A stretch of 64,000 bases of DNA from NCBI GenBank assembly GCA_020638575.1, contig JACKIH010000003.1:1655501-1719500 (forward strand), written 5' to 3'. Origin of the DNA: Rhodospirillaceae bacterium (GTDB lineage: Bacteria > Pseudomonadota > Alphaproteobacteria > DSM-16000 > Inquilinaceae). The stretch's first letter is position 1, and each line of letters starts with the position of its first letter. The position numbers and the translations under genes are program-made. Under the pieces are notes generated by a model. It saw only the letters and a program-made list of their open reading frames with translations. It did not search any database and was not told the DNA's origin. Below, piece after piece: positions 46,937-57,060 of the stretch.

Positions 46937-46982
46937 GCTGCGGCCCCCCCTGCCCGATCCTTCGTTCTACCAAGGTGCCGCC

Positions 46983-47687
46983 ATGACCGAGATCCGAACC
47001 GCCCTGCTGATCGCCGCCGGTAGCGGCATGGGGGCCGCCGCGGCCCGCCGGCTGGCCGCCGAGGGCACGCGCGTCGCCATTCTCTCGTCGTCGGGCAAGG
47101 GCGAGGCGCTGGCCGCCGAACTCGGCGGCATCGGCATCACCGGCTCCAACCGCGACCCCGACGACCTGGCGCGGGTGGTCGACCGCACCATGGCCGAATG
47201 GGGCCGTATCGATGCGGTGGTGAACAGCGCCGGCCACGGCCCCAAGGGTCCGCTGCTCGACCTCAGCGACGCCGACTGGCAGGCCGGCATGGAGATCTAC
47301 CTGCTCAACGTGGTGCGCATCGCCCGGCTGGTGACGCCGGTCATGCAGGCCCAGGGCGGCGGCGCCATCGTCAACATCACCACCTACGCCACCTTCGAGC
47401 CGGAGGCGGAGTTCCCCACCTCCGGCGTCTTCCGCGCCGGGCTGGCCGCCTACACCAAGCTCTACGCCGACCGCTATGCCGGCGACGGCATCCGCATGAA
47501 CAACGTGCTGCCGGGGTTCATCGACAGCCTGCCGGAGAAGGCCGAGCGGCGCGCGCGCATCCCCATGGGCCGTTACGGCAGCGCCGAGGAGGTGGCCGAT
47601 CTGGTGGCCTTCCTGGCGGGCGAGCGGTCGCGCTATATCACCGGCCAGAACATCCGCATCGACGGCGGCATCACGCGATCGGTCTAG
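46983..47687 (+). CDS. atypical SDR-family oxidoreductase
   Basis: A 234-residue Rossmann protein. The nucleotide loop is IAAGSGMGAAAARRLA, NSAGHG is the NAG-type motif, and NVLPGFIDS and GQNIRIDGG follow the SDR pattern. The catalytic residues are changed: the usual NISS becomes NITT, and the YxxxK positions read S-G-V-F-R. Thus Ser-Tyr-Lys becomes Thr-Ser-Arg. Some BKR-like SDR subgroups are known to lack a perfect tetrad. Function unknown; it lies between rluC and a phosphatase gene. Confidence 0.85.
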   Translation: MTEIRTALLIAAGSGMGAAAARRLAAEGTRVAILSSSGKGEALAAELGGIGITGSNRDPDDLARVVDRTMAEWGRIDAVVNSAGHGPKGPLLDLSDADWQAGMEIYLLNVVRIARLVTPVMQAQGGGAIVNITTYATFEPEAEFPTSGVFRAGLAAYTKLYADRYAGDGIRMNNVLPGFIDSLPEKAERRARIPMGRYGSAEEVADLVAFLAGERSRYITGQNIRIDGGITRSV

Positions 47688-47778
47688 GTTTTCTACCTGA
47701 TCATCCTTCCGTTTCTACTTATAGTGAGCCGAGGCACGCATCGCGCTGCCGCAAGCCTCGAACAGCCATGGCGGCCCC

Positions 47779-48444
47779 ATGCGTTTGAAACTCGCCATCT
47801 TCGATTGCGACGGCACCCTGGTGGACAGCCGGGCGGCGATCCTGTGGACCATGGATGCCGCCTTCGGCGCCGTCGGCCTGGTGCCGCCCGAACATGGCCT
47901 GGTGCGCCAGATCATCGGCCTGTCGCTCGACCATGCCATGGCGGTGCTGGCGCCGCAGCATCCGCCGCACACCCAGATGGCGCTGGTGGAGTCCTACAAG
48001 CGCGCGGCCATCGCTTCGGCCATCCACCCCGCCAGTGCCGAACGCACCTTCGACGGCATCGACACCGTGCTCGACGAACTGGACGCCGCGGGCGTGCTGC
48101 TGGCGGTGGCCACCGGGCGCGGCCGCCGCGCGCTCGACGAAAGCCTGGCGGGCCCGCCGCTGGCCGGGCGCTTCGCCGCCACCATCAGCGCCGACGATGC
48201 CCCCAGCAAGCCCGCACCCGACATGGCCTTGCAGGCGCTCCGCCTGACCGGCGTGGCAGCCGCCGACGCGGTGGTGATCGGCGACACCGAATATGATATC
48301 GCCATGGCACGCCATGCCGGCATCGCCGCCATCGGGGTCGCCTGGGGCCACCACCCCGCAGACCGCCTGCTGCACGCCGGTGCCGCAACTGTGGTGGAGC
48401 GGCCGGCGGACCTGACGGGGACCGTCCTCGGCCTGCTCGGCTGA
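47779..48444 (+). CDS. HAD-IA family hydrolase (phosphoglycolate-phosphatase-like)
   Basis: A 221-residue haloacid dehalogenase-fold phosphatase. Motif I is FDCDGTLVDS (D9 nucleophile, D11), motif II is ATGRG, and motif III and IV are K-x-A-P-D near SKPAPDMALQAL and VVIGDTEYDIAMARHAG. The substrate is unknown. HAD genes next to rluC and an ATP12 chaperone are common in alphaproteobacteria, which supports orthology. Confidence 0.9.
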   Translation: MRLKLAIFDCDGTLVDSRAAILWTMDAAFGAVGLVPPEHGLVRQIIGLSLDHAMAVLAPQHPPHTQMALVESYKRAAIASAIHPASAERTFDGIDTVLDELDAAGVLLAVATGRGRRALDESLAGPPLAGRFAATISADDAPSKPAPDMALQALRLTGVAAADAVVIGDTEYDIAMARHAGIAAIGVAWGHHPADRLLHAGAATVVERPADLTGTVLGLLG

Positions 48445-48477
48445 CGAACGGGTCGGCGCAAGCGAAGGAACGCGAAC

Positions 48478-50466
48478 ATGGTGCGACGCCTGGCACGCTG
48501 GCTGCGGTGGATCCTCATCCTGGTGGTGGCGCTGGTCATCACCGCGGTGGCCATCCTGCTCACCGCCGACCCGGAAACCTATCGCGCCTTCCTGGCCGAC
48601 CGCGCCAGTGCCGCGCTGGGCCGCCGGGTGACGCTGGACGGCGCCTTCGACCTGCAGATCGCCCTGTCGCCGGTGATCACCGCCACCGATGTGCATGTGG
48701 CCAACCCGCCGGGGTTCGAGCCGCACGACATGGTGAGCATCGGCGCGCTGGAAATCTCCGCCGGCCTGGTCCCGCTGCTCGGCGGCCGCGTGGAGATCGA
48801 CCGCCTGCTGCTGGACGACGTGCAGGTCGACCTGATCGAGCGGGCCGACGGCTCCACCAACTACGACGATTTCGCCAGTGGCCAAGCGATGGCGGGCGAC
48901 GGTGCGTCCGGTGGCGATGACGGCGCGCGCCTTGAGGTGTCCGACGTCCGGATCCGCAATCTCACGGTCACCCATACGGTGGACGGCCACGATCCCGAAA
49001 CGGTTGCGATATCCCAGGCACAGATCCACAGCGAGGGCGGCGGTGCGCCGGTGACGCTGGCGGCCGACGCCACCGTCAACGACCTGCCGGTGTCGCTCAC
49101 GGCCACGCTGGACTCGCTCGACGCGCTGATGCGCGGTGCGGAGGCCGGCACCGGGATGCAGATGGACGCCACCCTGGGGTCGCTTGCCCTCACCTACGAC
49201 GGTGTGTTGGCGCCGCAAGCGGCGGAGGTCGTCGACGGCCACCTCACCCTCGACCTGGCGGAAGCCGCCACCGGCGGCTTTGGGCCGATCGCCGTGGCCG
49301 GACGCCTGGTGGGCGGTACCGACCGCCTGGAATTGACCAGCTTCGACGGCACCATTGCCGGCAGCGAGGCCAGCGGCGACCTGTTGCTGGCGCTCGACCG
49401 CCCGCGGCCGCTGCTCGGCGGCGGCGTCACCTTCGACCGCTTGGCGCTGGCCGGCAGCGGATCCGCGGCTGCGGGACCCTTGATCCCCGACCTGGCGACC
49501 GTCGACCCCGCCGTCTATGGCATCGATGCCGACCTCGGCCTGTCGGTGGGCGAGCTGGCGCTGGGCGACACGCGGCTGACCGACGTGGCGGCCGAGCTGC
49601 GCATCGCCGAGCGGCGCTCGGAACTCGGTGTCGCCTCCGCGCAGTTGGAGGGCGGCCAGGTGCGCGGTGTCGTCACGCTGGAGGACGGCCGCCGGGCGAC
49701 CCTCCGCGGCAGCCTCGACGGCGTCAACCTGCGCGGCCTTGTCAACGGGGCCGACGGCCCGGCGTCCGCGCTGCTGGACTTCTCCGGCGAAGGCGCCGGC
49801 CTGCGCGAGCTGGTGGCGGCCGGCAGCGGCACGCTGTCGGCCAATCTCGGGCCCACGGTGGTGGCACTCAACACCGGCGACATCGCCGGCAGTGCCGTGG
49901 CCGATGCGCTCACGCAGCTTCTGCCGCTCGGCGGCAACTCCATCGAAGTGAGCTGTGCCGCCGGCGAATTCGACATCGCCGATGGCCAGCTGACCAGCAC
50001 CGGCCTGGTCGCCGACACCGCGGTGGCCAGCGTCGCCGGCTGGGCGGTGGTCGACCTGATGGACGAGACCATGGACGTGGTGCTGCGGCCGCGCGCCCGC
50101 ATCGGCGCCATCGAGGTCCCGGTGCGCCTGTTCGGGCCGCTGGCCGACCCCTCGGTGGTGGCCGACATGGAAGACGTGGCGGCAGCACTGCCCGGCAGCC
50201 TGCTTGGCGGCCTGCGTTTGCGCGGGCTGACGGTGCCGCTGGTGGCGGAGGACAGCGGCACGGCCGGCTGTGCGTCGGCCCTGAACTCCGTGGGCAGCCC
50301 GCTGCCCGACCTCGGCGGCGTCGACTCCCTCGACGATCTCGGCGAGGCGGCGGAGGACGCGGTCGGACGCGGCCTCGGCGACGTGCTGGAGGATGCCGGC
50401 GGCCTGCTCGGCACGCCCGATGCCGGCGGCCTCGGCAACGCGCTGGACGGCCTGCTGGGGAACTGA
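48478..50466 (+). CDS. AsmA-family membrane-anchored protein
   Basis: A 662-residue protein. An N-terminal membrane anchor (WILILVVALVITAVAILL) and the AsmA start DPETYRAFLADRASAALGRRVTLDG are followed by a long beta-rich periplasmic part. The part contains SPVITATDVHVANPPGFEP and repeated strand motifs, and ends in Gly/Leu/Asp-rich sequence (LDDLGEAAEDAVGRGLGDV). AsmA-like proteins are repeating beta-groove proteins linked to lipid traffic to the outer membrane. AAGGA precedes the ATG. Confidence 0.9.
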   Translation: MVRRLARWLRWILILVVALVITAVAILLTADPETYRAFLADRASAALGRRVTLDGAFDLQIALSPVITATDVHVANPPGFEPHDMVSIGALEISAGLVPLLGGRVEIDRLLLDDVQVDLIERADGSTNYDDFASGQAMAGDGASGGDDGARLEVSDVRIRNLTVTHTVDGHDPETVAISQAQIHSEGGGAPVTLAADATVNDLPVSLTATLDSLDALMRGAEAGTGMQMDATLGSLALTYDGVLAPQAAEVVDGHLTLDLAEAATGGFGPIAVAGRLVGGTDRLELTSFDGTIAGSEASGDLLLALDRPRPLLGGGVTFDRLALAGSGSAAAGPLIPDLATVDPAVYGIDADLGLSVGELALGDTRLTDVAAELRIAERRSELGVASAQLEGGQVRGVVTLEDGRRATLRGSLDGVNLRGLVNGADGPASALLDFSGEGAGLRELVAAGSGTLSANLGPTVVALNTGDIAGSAVADALTQLLPLGGNSIEVSCAAGEFDIADGQLTSTGLVADTAVASVAGWAVVDLMDETMDVVLRPRARIGAIEVPVRLFGPLADPSVVADMEDVAAALPGSLLGGLRLRGLTVPLVAEDSGTAGCASALNSVGSPLPDLGGVDSLDDLGEAAEDAVGRGLGDVLEDAGGLLGTPDAGGLGNALDGLLGN

Positions 50467-50512
50467 GGGCACCCGCGGAACTGCCGGCCTTCAGACAAGC
50501 CCCGCTGCCCGC

Positions 50513-51190
50513 TCACTCCTCATTTTCGCCGTCGCCGTCCGACTCGTCTCGTTGCCGGAGCGGCACCACGCTGAGGATGCGGACGATATCGTCGACCGAG
50601 CTGGGGGACTGCGGCGGCTGGGCGGCGCGCGCCTCCAGCGCCCGGATCTCGCCCCTGATCTCCGCCGCGATCAACGGAACGACCCGTCCGAGGAGGTCGT
50701 TGGCCATGGCCTCGAACTCCTCCTCATCGATGATCTCGTTCATGTGCGCGATGCACAGGTAGTACATGCCGTCCCGGTACAGCTCCAGACCCTGGGACCT
50801 TTGGAGCAGCGGCATGACGGCCGTTGCGAAGCTGCGGGCAATGGCCCCCTGGGCTTCCGCCGTCAGGCCCTCCGGCTGGGTCACGCTGCCCGACAAGGCC
50901 GCAGCAAAGCTCGACGCGACCGCCTGGGCGACATCGGGGGGCGGTTCGGGACACAGCATTCCGGTGCGGCCGACACCCGTTGGCCCGGTGTTGAGGCGCA
51001 CCGTCACCAGGCGGTGGGTCGCGGTCGTTCCCATGAAGCCGACCCGCTCCTGCCCGGAAATGAAGCCGCCGAGATAGTCCTCAACGATCGGATTGGTTTC
51101 GCGCGACGTGAACATGGAGTAGCCGCACCCCGAGAGCGCCAGGGCAGTGCACAGCAGGACCACCTGTTGGAATCGTGCATACAATGGCAT
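50513..51190 (-). CDS. uncharacterised lipoprotein
   Basis: 225 residues from the ATG at 51190, supported by a GAGGA site about 10 nt upstream. Signal peptide and lipobox ALSGC give a lipidated Cys22. The mature part is helical (AQAVASSFAAALSG, AQGAIARSFATAVMPLL) and ends in an acidic, Gln/Pro tail (DESDGDGENEE). No family recognised. It sits on the opposite strand between the AsmA-family gene and the ATP12 gene. Confidence 0.75.
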   Translation of the reverse strand: MPLYARFQQVVLLCTALALSGCGYSMFTSRETNPIVEDYLGGFISGQERVGFMGTTATHRLVTVRLNTGPTGVGRTGMLCPEPPPDVAQAVASSFAAALSGSVTQPEGLTAEAQGAIARSFATAVMPLLQRSQGLELYRDGMYYLCIAHMNEIIDEEEFEAMANDLLGRVVPLIAAEIRGEIRALEARAAQPPQSPSSVDDIVRILSVVPLRQRDESDGDGENEE

Positions 51191-51411
51191 CTGCACATCC
51201 TCAATTCCGGTCATATCGCAAAAATTACGCATTAAATTAGATCTTGTATCAAGATGATTCGCTATTTATCGAGGACGCTCCCGCATCGCGGTCCCGCCGC
51301 TGCAACGTTCCGGCAGGGCTCAGGGGTGGGGTGACCAACGCATGGTTGCCCCAGGTTCCACCCGCGTGCTCAGATGCCCTGGACCCTGCCACCCAAAGCG
51401 CGCTTCCTGCG

Positions 51412-52113
51412 GTGAGACGGACCTACAAGAACGTCAGCCACCGACCCGCCGGTCCCGGCTTCGCCCTGCTGCTCGACGGCGTGCCGGCTCGCACCCCGGC
51501 GCGGGCCGAACTGGTGGTGCCGACGGCAGCCCTCGCCGACGCCATCGCCGGTGAGTGGGCGGCCCAGAGCGAGCAGATCCGCCCGGCGGAAATGCCCCTC
51601 ACCCAGCTTGCCTTCACCGCTCTCGACCGGGTGGCCCTGCTGCGCGAGGAAACCGAGCGTACGCTGCTCGCCTACGGCGATACCGACCTGGTGTGCCACC
51701 GCGCCACCAGCCCGGCCGCCCTCGTCGCCCGCCAGCGCACCCAGTGGGATCCCTTGCTGGACTGGCTGGCCGAACGGCATGGCGCCCGGCTCACGGTCAC
51801 CGCGGGCATCCTGCCCGCCGCCCAGCCGCCGGAAGCCATCGCCGCACTGGCCCGCACACTGGCCGAATGCGATCTGCACGGCCTGACGGCCCTCAGCGGG
51901 GCTGCGGGCGTGCTGGGCTCGCTGGTGATCGCGCTTGCCTTGCTGGAAGACCGCATCGACCCCGACCTGGCCTTCGAAGCCTCGCAGCTCGACGAGACCT
52001 TCCAGATGGAGCAATGGGGCGAGGATGCCGAAGCCGCCGCCCGGCGCGCCGGCCTGCATCGGGATATCGCCGCGATCGCCCGGTACGCGCAGCTATCGCG
52101 GCAGGCGGACTGA
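51412..52113 (+). CDS. ATP12-family F1-ATPase assembly chaperone
   Basis: About 233 residues from a GTG at 51412 (VRRTYKNVSHRP), where family similarity begins. Motifs are GFALLLDGVPARTPARAELVVP, IAGEWAAQSEQIRPAEMPLTQLAFTALDRV and DLVCHRA (Atp12 core). The C-terminus has AASQLDETFQMEQWGEDAEA-like sequence. Mitochondrial Atp12 binds the F1 alpha subunit during assembly, and the bacterial homologue is presumed similar. A longer in-frame start exists at 51244 but adds non-family sequence. The start is uncertain. Confidence 0.88.
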   Translation: MRRTYKNVSHRPAGPGFALLLDGVPARTPARAELVVPTAALADAIAGEWAAQSEQIRPAEMPLTQLAFTALDRVALLREETERTLLAYGDTDLVCHRATSPAALVARQRTQWDPLLDWLAERHGARLTVTAGILPAAQPPEAIAALARTLAECDLHGLTALSGAAGVLGSLVIALALLEDRIDPDLAFEASQLDETFQMEQWGEDAEAAARRAGLHRDIAAIARYAQLSRQAD

Positions 52114-52334
52114 CCGCCTGGGCGCCGACGGGCTCGTTGCGCCGGGATGCGTGGACCGCGCCAGCGCCTGTCTGCCGGATCGCGCGCGGTGCTGGGGCAT
52201 CGATCCGGGTGCCGCGGCCAGCGCAGCCCCCCAAACCCCGCCACAATCCCCCCGATGATGGTGTGCCTGGAGACCCGGCCGGCGGCGGCACGGCAGGCGC
52301 GATGGTCGCCGGGTTCCAAGGGAGGGGGGAGGTC

Positions 52335-52700
52335 ATGACCAAGCTGGTCTTCGACACGTCGACCGGGAAGCTCACCGGCTTCGGCAAGAGCTGGACTGCC
52401 ACGTCCGGTACCAGTTCGATCCATCCACTGGCCAACAAGAGCTACACCGCACCGGCCCATGCCCTGATGACCGGCACCGAGAAGACGGTGGCGGGCGTGC
52501 CGTCCAGCACGCCGTACGACAAGGACTCCTCTACCGACGACAACGGCTTCTCGTGGTTCCTGTGGATTGGCCGGGGCATCCTGGGCTCCACCCGGACGGC
52601 GGGGCGGCGGCACGCCACCGGTATGGCAGTATGGCACCGTGCAGCAGGTGAACGCGCTCGACGACTGGTTCACCTGCAAGTGGCAGCGCCCACGCGGTAA
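52335..52700 (+). pseudogene. unknown gene with an apparent frameshift
   Basis: A strong purine-rich ribosome-binding site (52319-52331) precedes MTKLVFDTSTGKLTGFGKSW. The frame looks coding to about 52578 (NGFSWFLWIGRG). After that its third-position GC falls sharply. The +1 frame then shows a good GC pattern and protein-like sequence (VWQYGTVQQVNALDDWF) to about 52700. A short GLHPDGG motif appears in the third frame at 52583-52603. One or two frameshifts or a sequencing error are likely. No family assigned; the GxHPDGG motif recalls L,D-transpeptidase-like folds. Confidence 0.5.
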
Positions 52701-52766
52701 CCGGCGGCACCGTCCGCCGCTATGCTGGCCGACGGTGGCCGCCGGACGAAACGAACGGGGGATGGC

Positions 52767-53051
52767 ATGTTGATGGTGCAGATCGCGCTGGTCGCAGCGC
52801 TCGCCGGGACGCTGGTGTCCATGGCCCTGCTGATCTGGGTGCTGGTGGACATGGCGCGGCTACGCCGCCACCCCGCCATCGCCGATACCCTGTCGGGCTC
52901 GCTGCGCCTGCACATGATGGTGCTGGGTGCCGACACCTCAAGCCTCGACGAGGAGGCGCGGGCCCGCATCGGGGCGGCCCGCACCCGGCTACTGTGCGCC
53001 CTCGCCTGCTTCGCCGGAGCGGTGATGGTGCTGTTGACATCCGGCCTCTAG
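52767..53051 (+). CDS. small two-helix membrane protein
   Basis: A 94-residue protein. Helix 1 is about residues 4-27 (IALVAALAGTLVSMALLIWVLV) and helix 2 about 74-92. A charged loop contains HPAIADTLSGSLRLHMM. No family recognised. It is 26 bp upstream of the first secreted SecD-like gene and reads the same way, so it may be the membrane partner of that pair. Confidence 0.65.
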   Translation: MLMVQIALVAALAGTLVSMALLIWVLVDMARLRRHPAIADTLSGSLRLHMMVLGADTSSLDEEARARIGAARTRLLCALACFAGAVMVLLTSGL

Positions 53052-53077
53052 GCATCGCCCTGGGAGGGGACGCACCG

Positions 53078-53839
53078 ATGACGCGCCGTTGGCGACCGGC
53101 TTCGATACCAGGCACCGTGTTTGCCGCAGTGGCGCTGTCGGCTGCCCTGGCGGCGACGCCATGGGCCGCGCAGCCCGTTGCCGCCCAGACCCTGATCACC
53201 GTGCTCAAGCCGGGATCGCCGGAGATCGCGCAGGTGCTGTGCGACCGCCTCGCCGCGTTCGGGATTGCCGGAGCGCGCGTCTACGCCCTGGAAAGCCACC
53301 GGGTGCGCGTGGAGATCGATGCCGCCGCCTACGCCGATCTGGACCTGCAGGCGACGGCTGAGCTGATGGTCATCCCCGGCGCCTTCTCGATTCGCCTGGT
53401 AGCCGACGGCCCGGGCGAGGGGGCTGAGGAAATCGCCTGGATGGATGCGTCCAATCCGCCCCTCTTCGTCGATCCCCTGCCGATCGTGACCGGCGCCGAC
53501 ATCGCACAGGTCGACGCCACGACAGACTCGTTTGGCGAGCCGGTGCTGGTCTTTCGGCTGGACGCGGCCGGCGCACGGCGCTTTGCCGAAGCCACGTCGG
53601 CCCACCTGGGAGACGCCCTTGCCATCGTGATCGACGGCCGGGTGTTGTCCGCCCCCATCGTCCAGCAGCCCATCCTCGGCGGCAGCGGGATGATCAGCGG
53701 CCTGGAGACACCCCGACAGGTGGCCCAGTTGGCCGCCGTACTGGAGGGCGGCCCCCTGCCGGCGGCCATGGAGCTTCTCATTTCGGAATTCGTCAGCGTC
53801 GACCACGAAGGCATCCCCGTCTGCACCTCGGAAGGCTGA
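53078..53839 (+). CDS. secreted protein with a SecD P1-head-like domain (1)
   Basis: 253 residues from an ATG with a strong GGGAGGGGA site (53062-53070). A Sec signal peptide ends near VAAQT. Residues about 155-245 resemble the SecDF P1 head: FRLDAAGARRFAEATSAHLGD, LAIVIDGRVLSAPIVQQPILGG, MISGLETPRQVAQLAAVLEGGPLP. There is no membrane domain, unlike SecD itself. A tandem paralog follows 6 bp downstream. Confidence 0.75.
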   Translation: MTRRWRPASIPGTVFAAVALSAALAATPWAAQPVAAQTLITVLKPGSPEIAQVLCDRLAAFGIAGARVYALESHRVRVEIDAAAYADLDLQATAELMVIPGAFSIRLVADGPGEGAEEIAWMDASNPPLFVDPLPIVTGADIAQVDATTDSFGEPVLVFRLDAAGARRFAEATSAHLGDALAIVIDGRVLSAPIVQQPILGGSGMISGLETPRQVAQLAAVLEGGPLPAAMELLISEFVSVDHEGIPVCTSEG

Positions 53840-53845
53840 GACACC

Positions 53846-54592
53846 ATGTCGATCAGAAGCGTGATTTCCACCGCGTCGCGCGGTTGGCGGCAGATCATCG
53901 GCGTATCGATCGTCGCCGCCATGCTGGCGGCACCCGCAGCCGCCCAGACCCTGACCAGCGTGCTCAAGCCGGGCTCGCCGGAAATCGCCGAAACCCTGTG
54001 CGCCCGGCTGCACGCCCTCGGGGTTCCCGGCGCGCGCGTGTTTGCCCAGGAGGGCAACCGCGTCCAGGTGGAGCACCCGGCCGAACCGCCGGTCGGCATC
54101 ACGCCGGAGATGGTGACCGCGGTGCTGACGCGGCCCGGCCACATCGGCCTGCATGCCGCCCTCCCCGCGCCGCAGGAGGGCTACGTCTCGCGGCCCCTGC
54201 CGGGCGGTGCTCTGGCGGTCGTCTACATCGATCCGCAGCCGCTGATGACGAACGACCACGTGGACCGGGCGGAAATCACCGATCAGCTCGGCCCGCCCTC
54301 CATCCACGTCATCCTCACAGAGACGGGCGGCGCCCGGTTTGCCGAGGTCACCTCGGCCCATGTCGGCGACGTGCTGGCCGTCGTGGTGGACGATACGGTG
54401 GTCTACGCACCGCTGGTGATGGAGCCGATCCTCGGCGGCTCGGCCATGATCTCCGGCCTGCACGATACCGCGGAGGCCATGGTGCTGGCGGCGATGCTGA
54501 CCGGCGGCCCGCTGCCGGACGACATGGAGCTGCTCGGCGCCCAGCTCGGCAGCAGCGGCCCCGACGCTGTCCCAACCTGCACCAGCGACTGA
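53846..54592 (+). CDS. secreted protein with a SecD P1-head-like domain (2)
   Basis: 248 residues, a paralog of the preceding gene. The region just after the signal peptide is very similar (VLKPGSPEIAETLCARLHALG versus VLKPGSPEIAQVLCDRL...). It ends with the same P1-head block (LAVVVDDTVVYAPLVMEPILGG, MISGLHDTAEAMVLAAMLTGGPLP). No membrane segments beyond the signal peptide. Function unknown. Confidence 0.75.
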   Translation: MSIRSVISTASRGWRQIIGVSIVAAMLAAPAAAQTLTSVLKPGSPEIAETLCARLHALGVPGARVFAQEGNRVQVEHPAEPPVGITPEMVTAVLTRPGHIGLHAALPAPQEGYVSRPLPGGALAVVYIDPQPLMTNDHVDRAEITDQLGPPSIHVILTETGGARFAEVTSAHVGDVLAVVVDDTVVYAPLVMEPILGGSAMISGLHDTAEAMVLAAMLTGGPLPDDMELLGAQLGSSGPDAVPTCTSD

Positions 54593-54751
54593 GGCCGCCC
54601 GCCGCCGGGTCGCGGCCACACCGCGTTCGACGCGGCTCCCCGTCGCCGCACAACCGCGCTATGCTGATCCTATCCGCATCGCCGGGAACCGGCTGACGGC
54701 CGCGCCTTTTGCGGCGCCCAACGCCAGCGCCCTTTTCCAGCATGCCGATTC

Positions 54752-54773
54752 TTGCAACCGTGTTGCGTTGCAA
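54752..54773. promoter_or_regulatory. paired TTGCAA elements upstream of the propionyl-CoA carboxylase gene
   Basis: TTGCAA at 54752-54757 and 54768-54773, 10 bp apart, also form the inverted pair GCAAC-CGT-GTTGC. The Rhodobacter PccR regulator of propionyl-CoA carboxylase binds paired TTTGCAAA half-sites, so a related operator is possible although the spacing differs. A small hairpin (CACTCT...AGAGTG) follows at about 54774-54801. Confidence 0.4.
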
Positions 54774-54852
54774 CACTCTCGCCGCGGCGCAGCAAGAGTG
54801 CTATTGATGTGAGAAATCTGTACCAAGACTAATCGGACTGGGAGTACGTCGG

Positions 54853-56385
<1,533 letters not shown>

Positions 56386-56392
56386 GCGGCCG

Positions 56393-56411
56393 GCCCGGCG
56401 CCGCGCCGGGC
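56393..56411 (+). terminator. possible terminator after pccB
   Basis: An 8-bp GC stem (56393-56400 with 56404-56411) and a 3-nt loop lie just after the pccB stop codon. There is no clear T-tract, so efficiency is doubtful. The rest of the gap to 56620 shows nothing recognisable. Confidence 0.4.
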
Positions 56412-56620
56412 TTCGTGCCCGGACCGAGAATATTGCGAGTGACTTAGGCTTTTCCACAACCGTGGTGCACGCGCGGCGTATGGACTCGCGCCAAGTCAAG
56501 GGTGCGACCCATGCGCCCGTTTCGGCCCGTCATGTCAATTCCATGCTGGTTTCAGCCACAAAGTTCCGCTCATCGTCATCGAGCGAGGCCGATTGGGGCC
56601 CGCAACGGGAGAACACGCAC

Positions 56621-56713
56621 ATGGCGCAGGACAAATCAGGGAAGTCGAAGGGTTCCGCGGCCCCCAAGACCGAGCCGAAGGTAGCCCCGAAGGGCGGTAA
56701 GAAGGGCAAGTAG
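56621..56713 (+). CDS. 30-residue Lys-rich peptide
   Basis: A short frame starting MAQDKSGKSKGSAAPKTEPK, strongly basic. A GGGAG site is 10-15 nt upstream, and codon third positions are GC-rich as in local genes. No family recognised. It could also be chance, as the upstream in-frame extension to 56462 looks non-coding. Confidence 0.4.
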   Translation: MAQDKSGKSKGSAAPKTEPKVAPKGGKKGK

Positions 56714-56787
56714 CCGGACCTGCCGGTCGGCGGTTCCGGTACGGCCGCGTGCGGCCCCGGAACACGCCGACACCGGCTTCTCGACGA

Positions 56788-56817
56788 AAGGGCGATCGCT
56801 TCCGGGCGGTCGCCCTT
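56788..56817 (+). terminator. hairpin terminator-like structure
   Basis: A 12-bp stem with one G-U pair (56788-56799 with 56806-56817) is flanked by further pairing (ACGAA/TTCGT). It lies after the Lys-rich peptide frame. No long T-tract follows. Confidence 0.5.
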
Positions 56818-56848
56818 CGTCGTTCCGGGCGACGCTGCCCCCCACCCA

Positions 56849-56922
56849 AGTGGATCGAATTTGACGTTGGCATACCACTGGCCGCAAGGCTCGCTGCAAA
56901 CGTCAGATTCAAAAGATCCACT
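56849..56922. repeat. imperfect palindrome, second cluster, element A
   Basis: In the 479-bp gap before the cytochrome gene, arms at 56849-56867 (AGTGGATCGAATTTGACGT) and 56899-56922 pair imperfectly. It is one of three consecutive palindromic elements. Confidence 0.6.
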
Positions 56923-56940
56923 AGAAACAATAAGTTCGTA

Positions 56941-57010
56941 GTGGTCCTTGTGTCTCCGACATTTGCTCCCGAGGGATCGGCAAGGGATGCAAATGTCGGA
57001 GTCGGACCAC
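56941..57010. repeat. palindrome, second cluster, element B
   Basis: Perfect inner arms TCCGACATTTGC (56955-56966) and GCAAATGTCGGA (56989-57000), with outer arms GTGGTCC (56941-56947) and GGACCAC (57004-57010). It resembles the palindrome family near 19473 in size and GTGG-type outer arms. Confidence 0.75.
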
Positions 57011-57060
57011 AAGACAACCGACAAAGCCGGTCGCCCCAAGCCCGGCAAGACGGGAACCGG

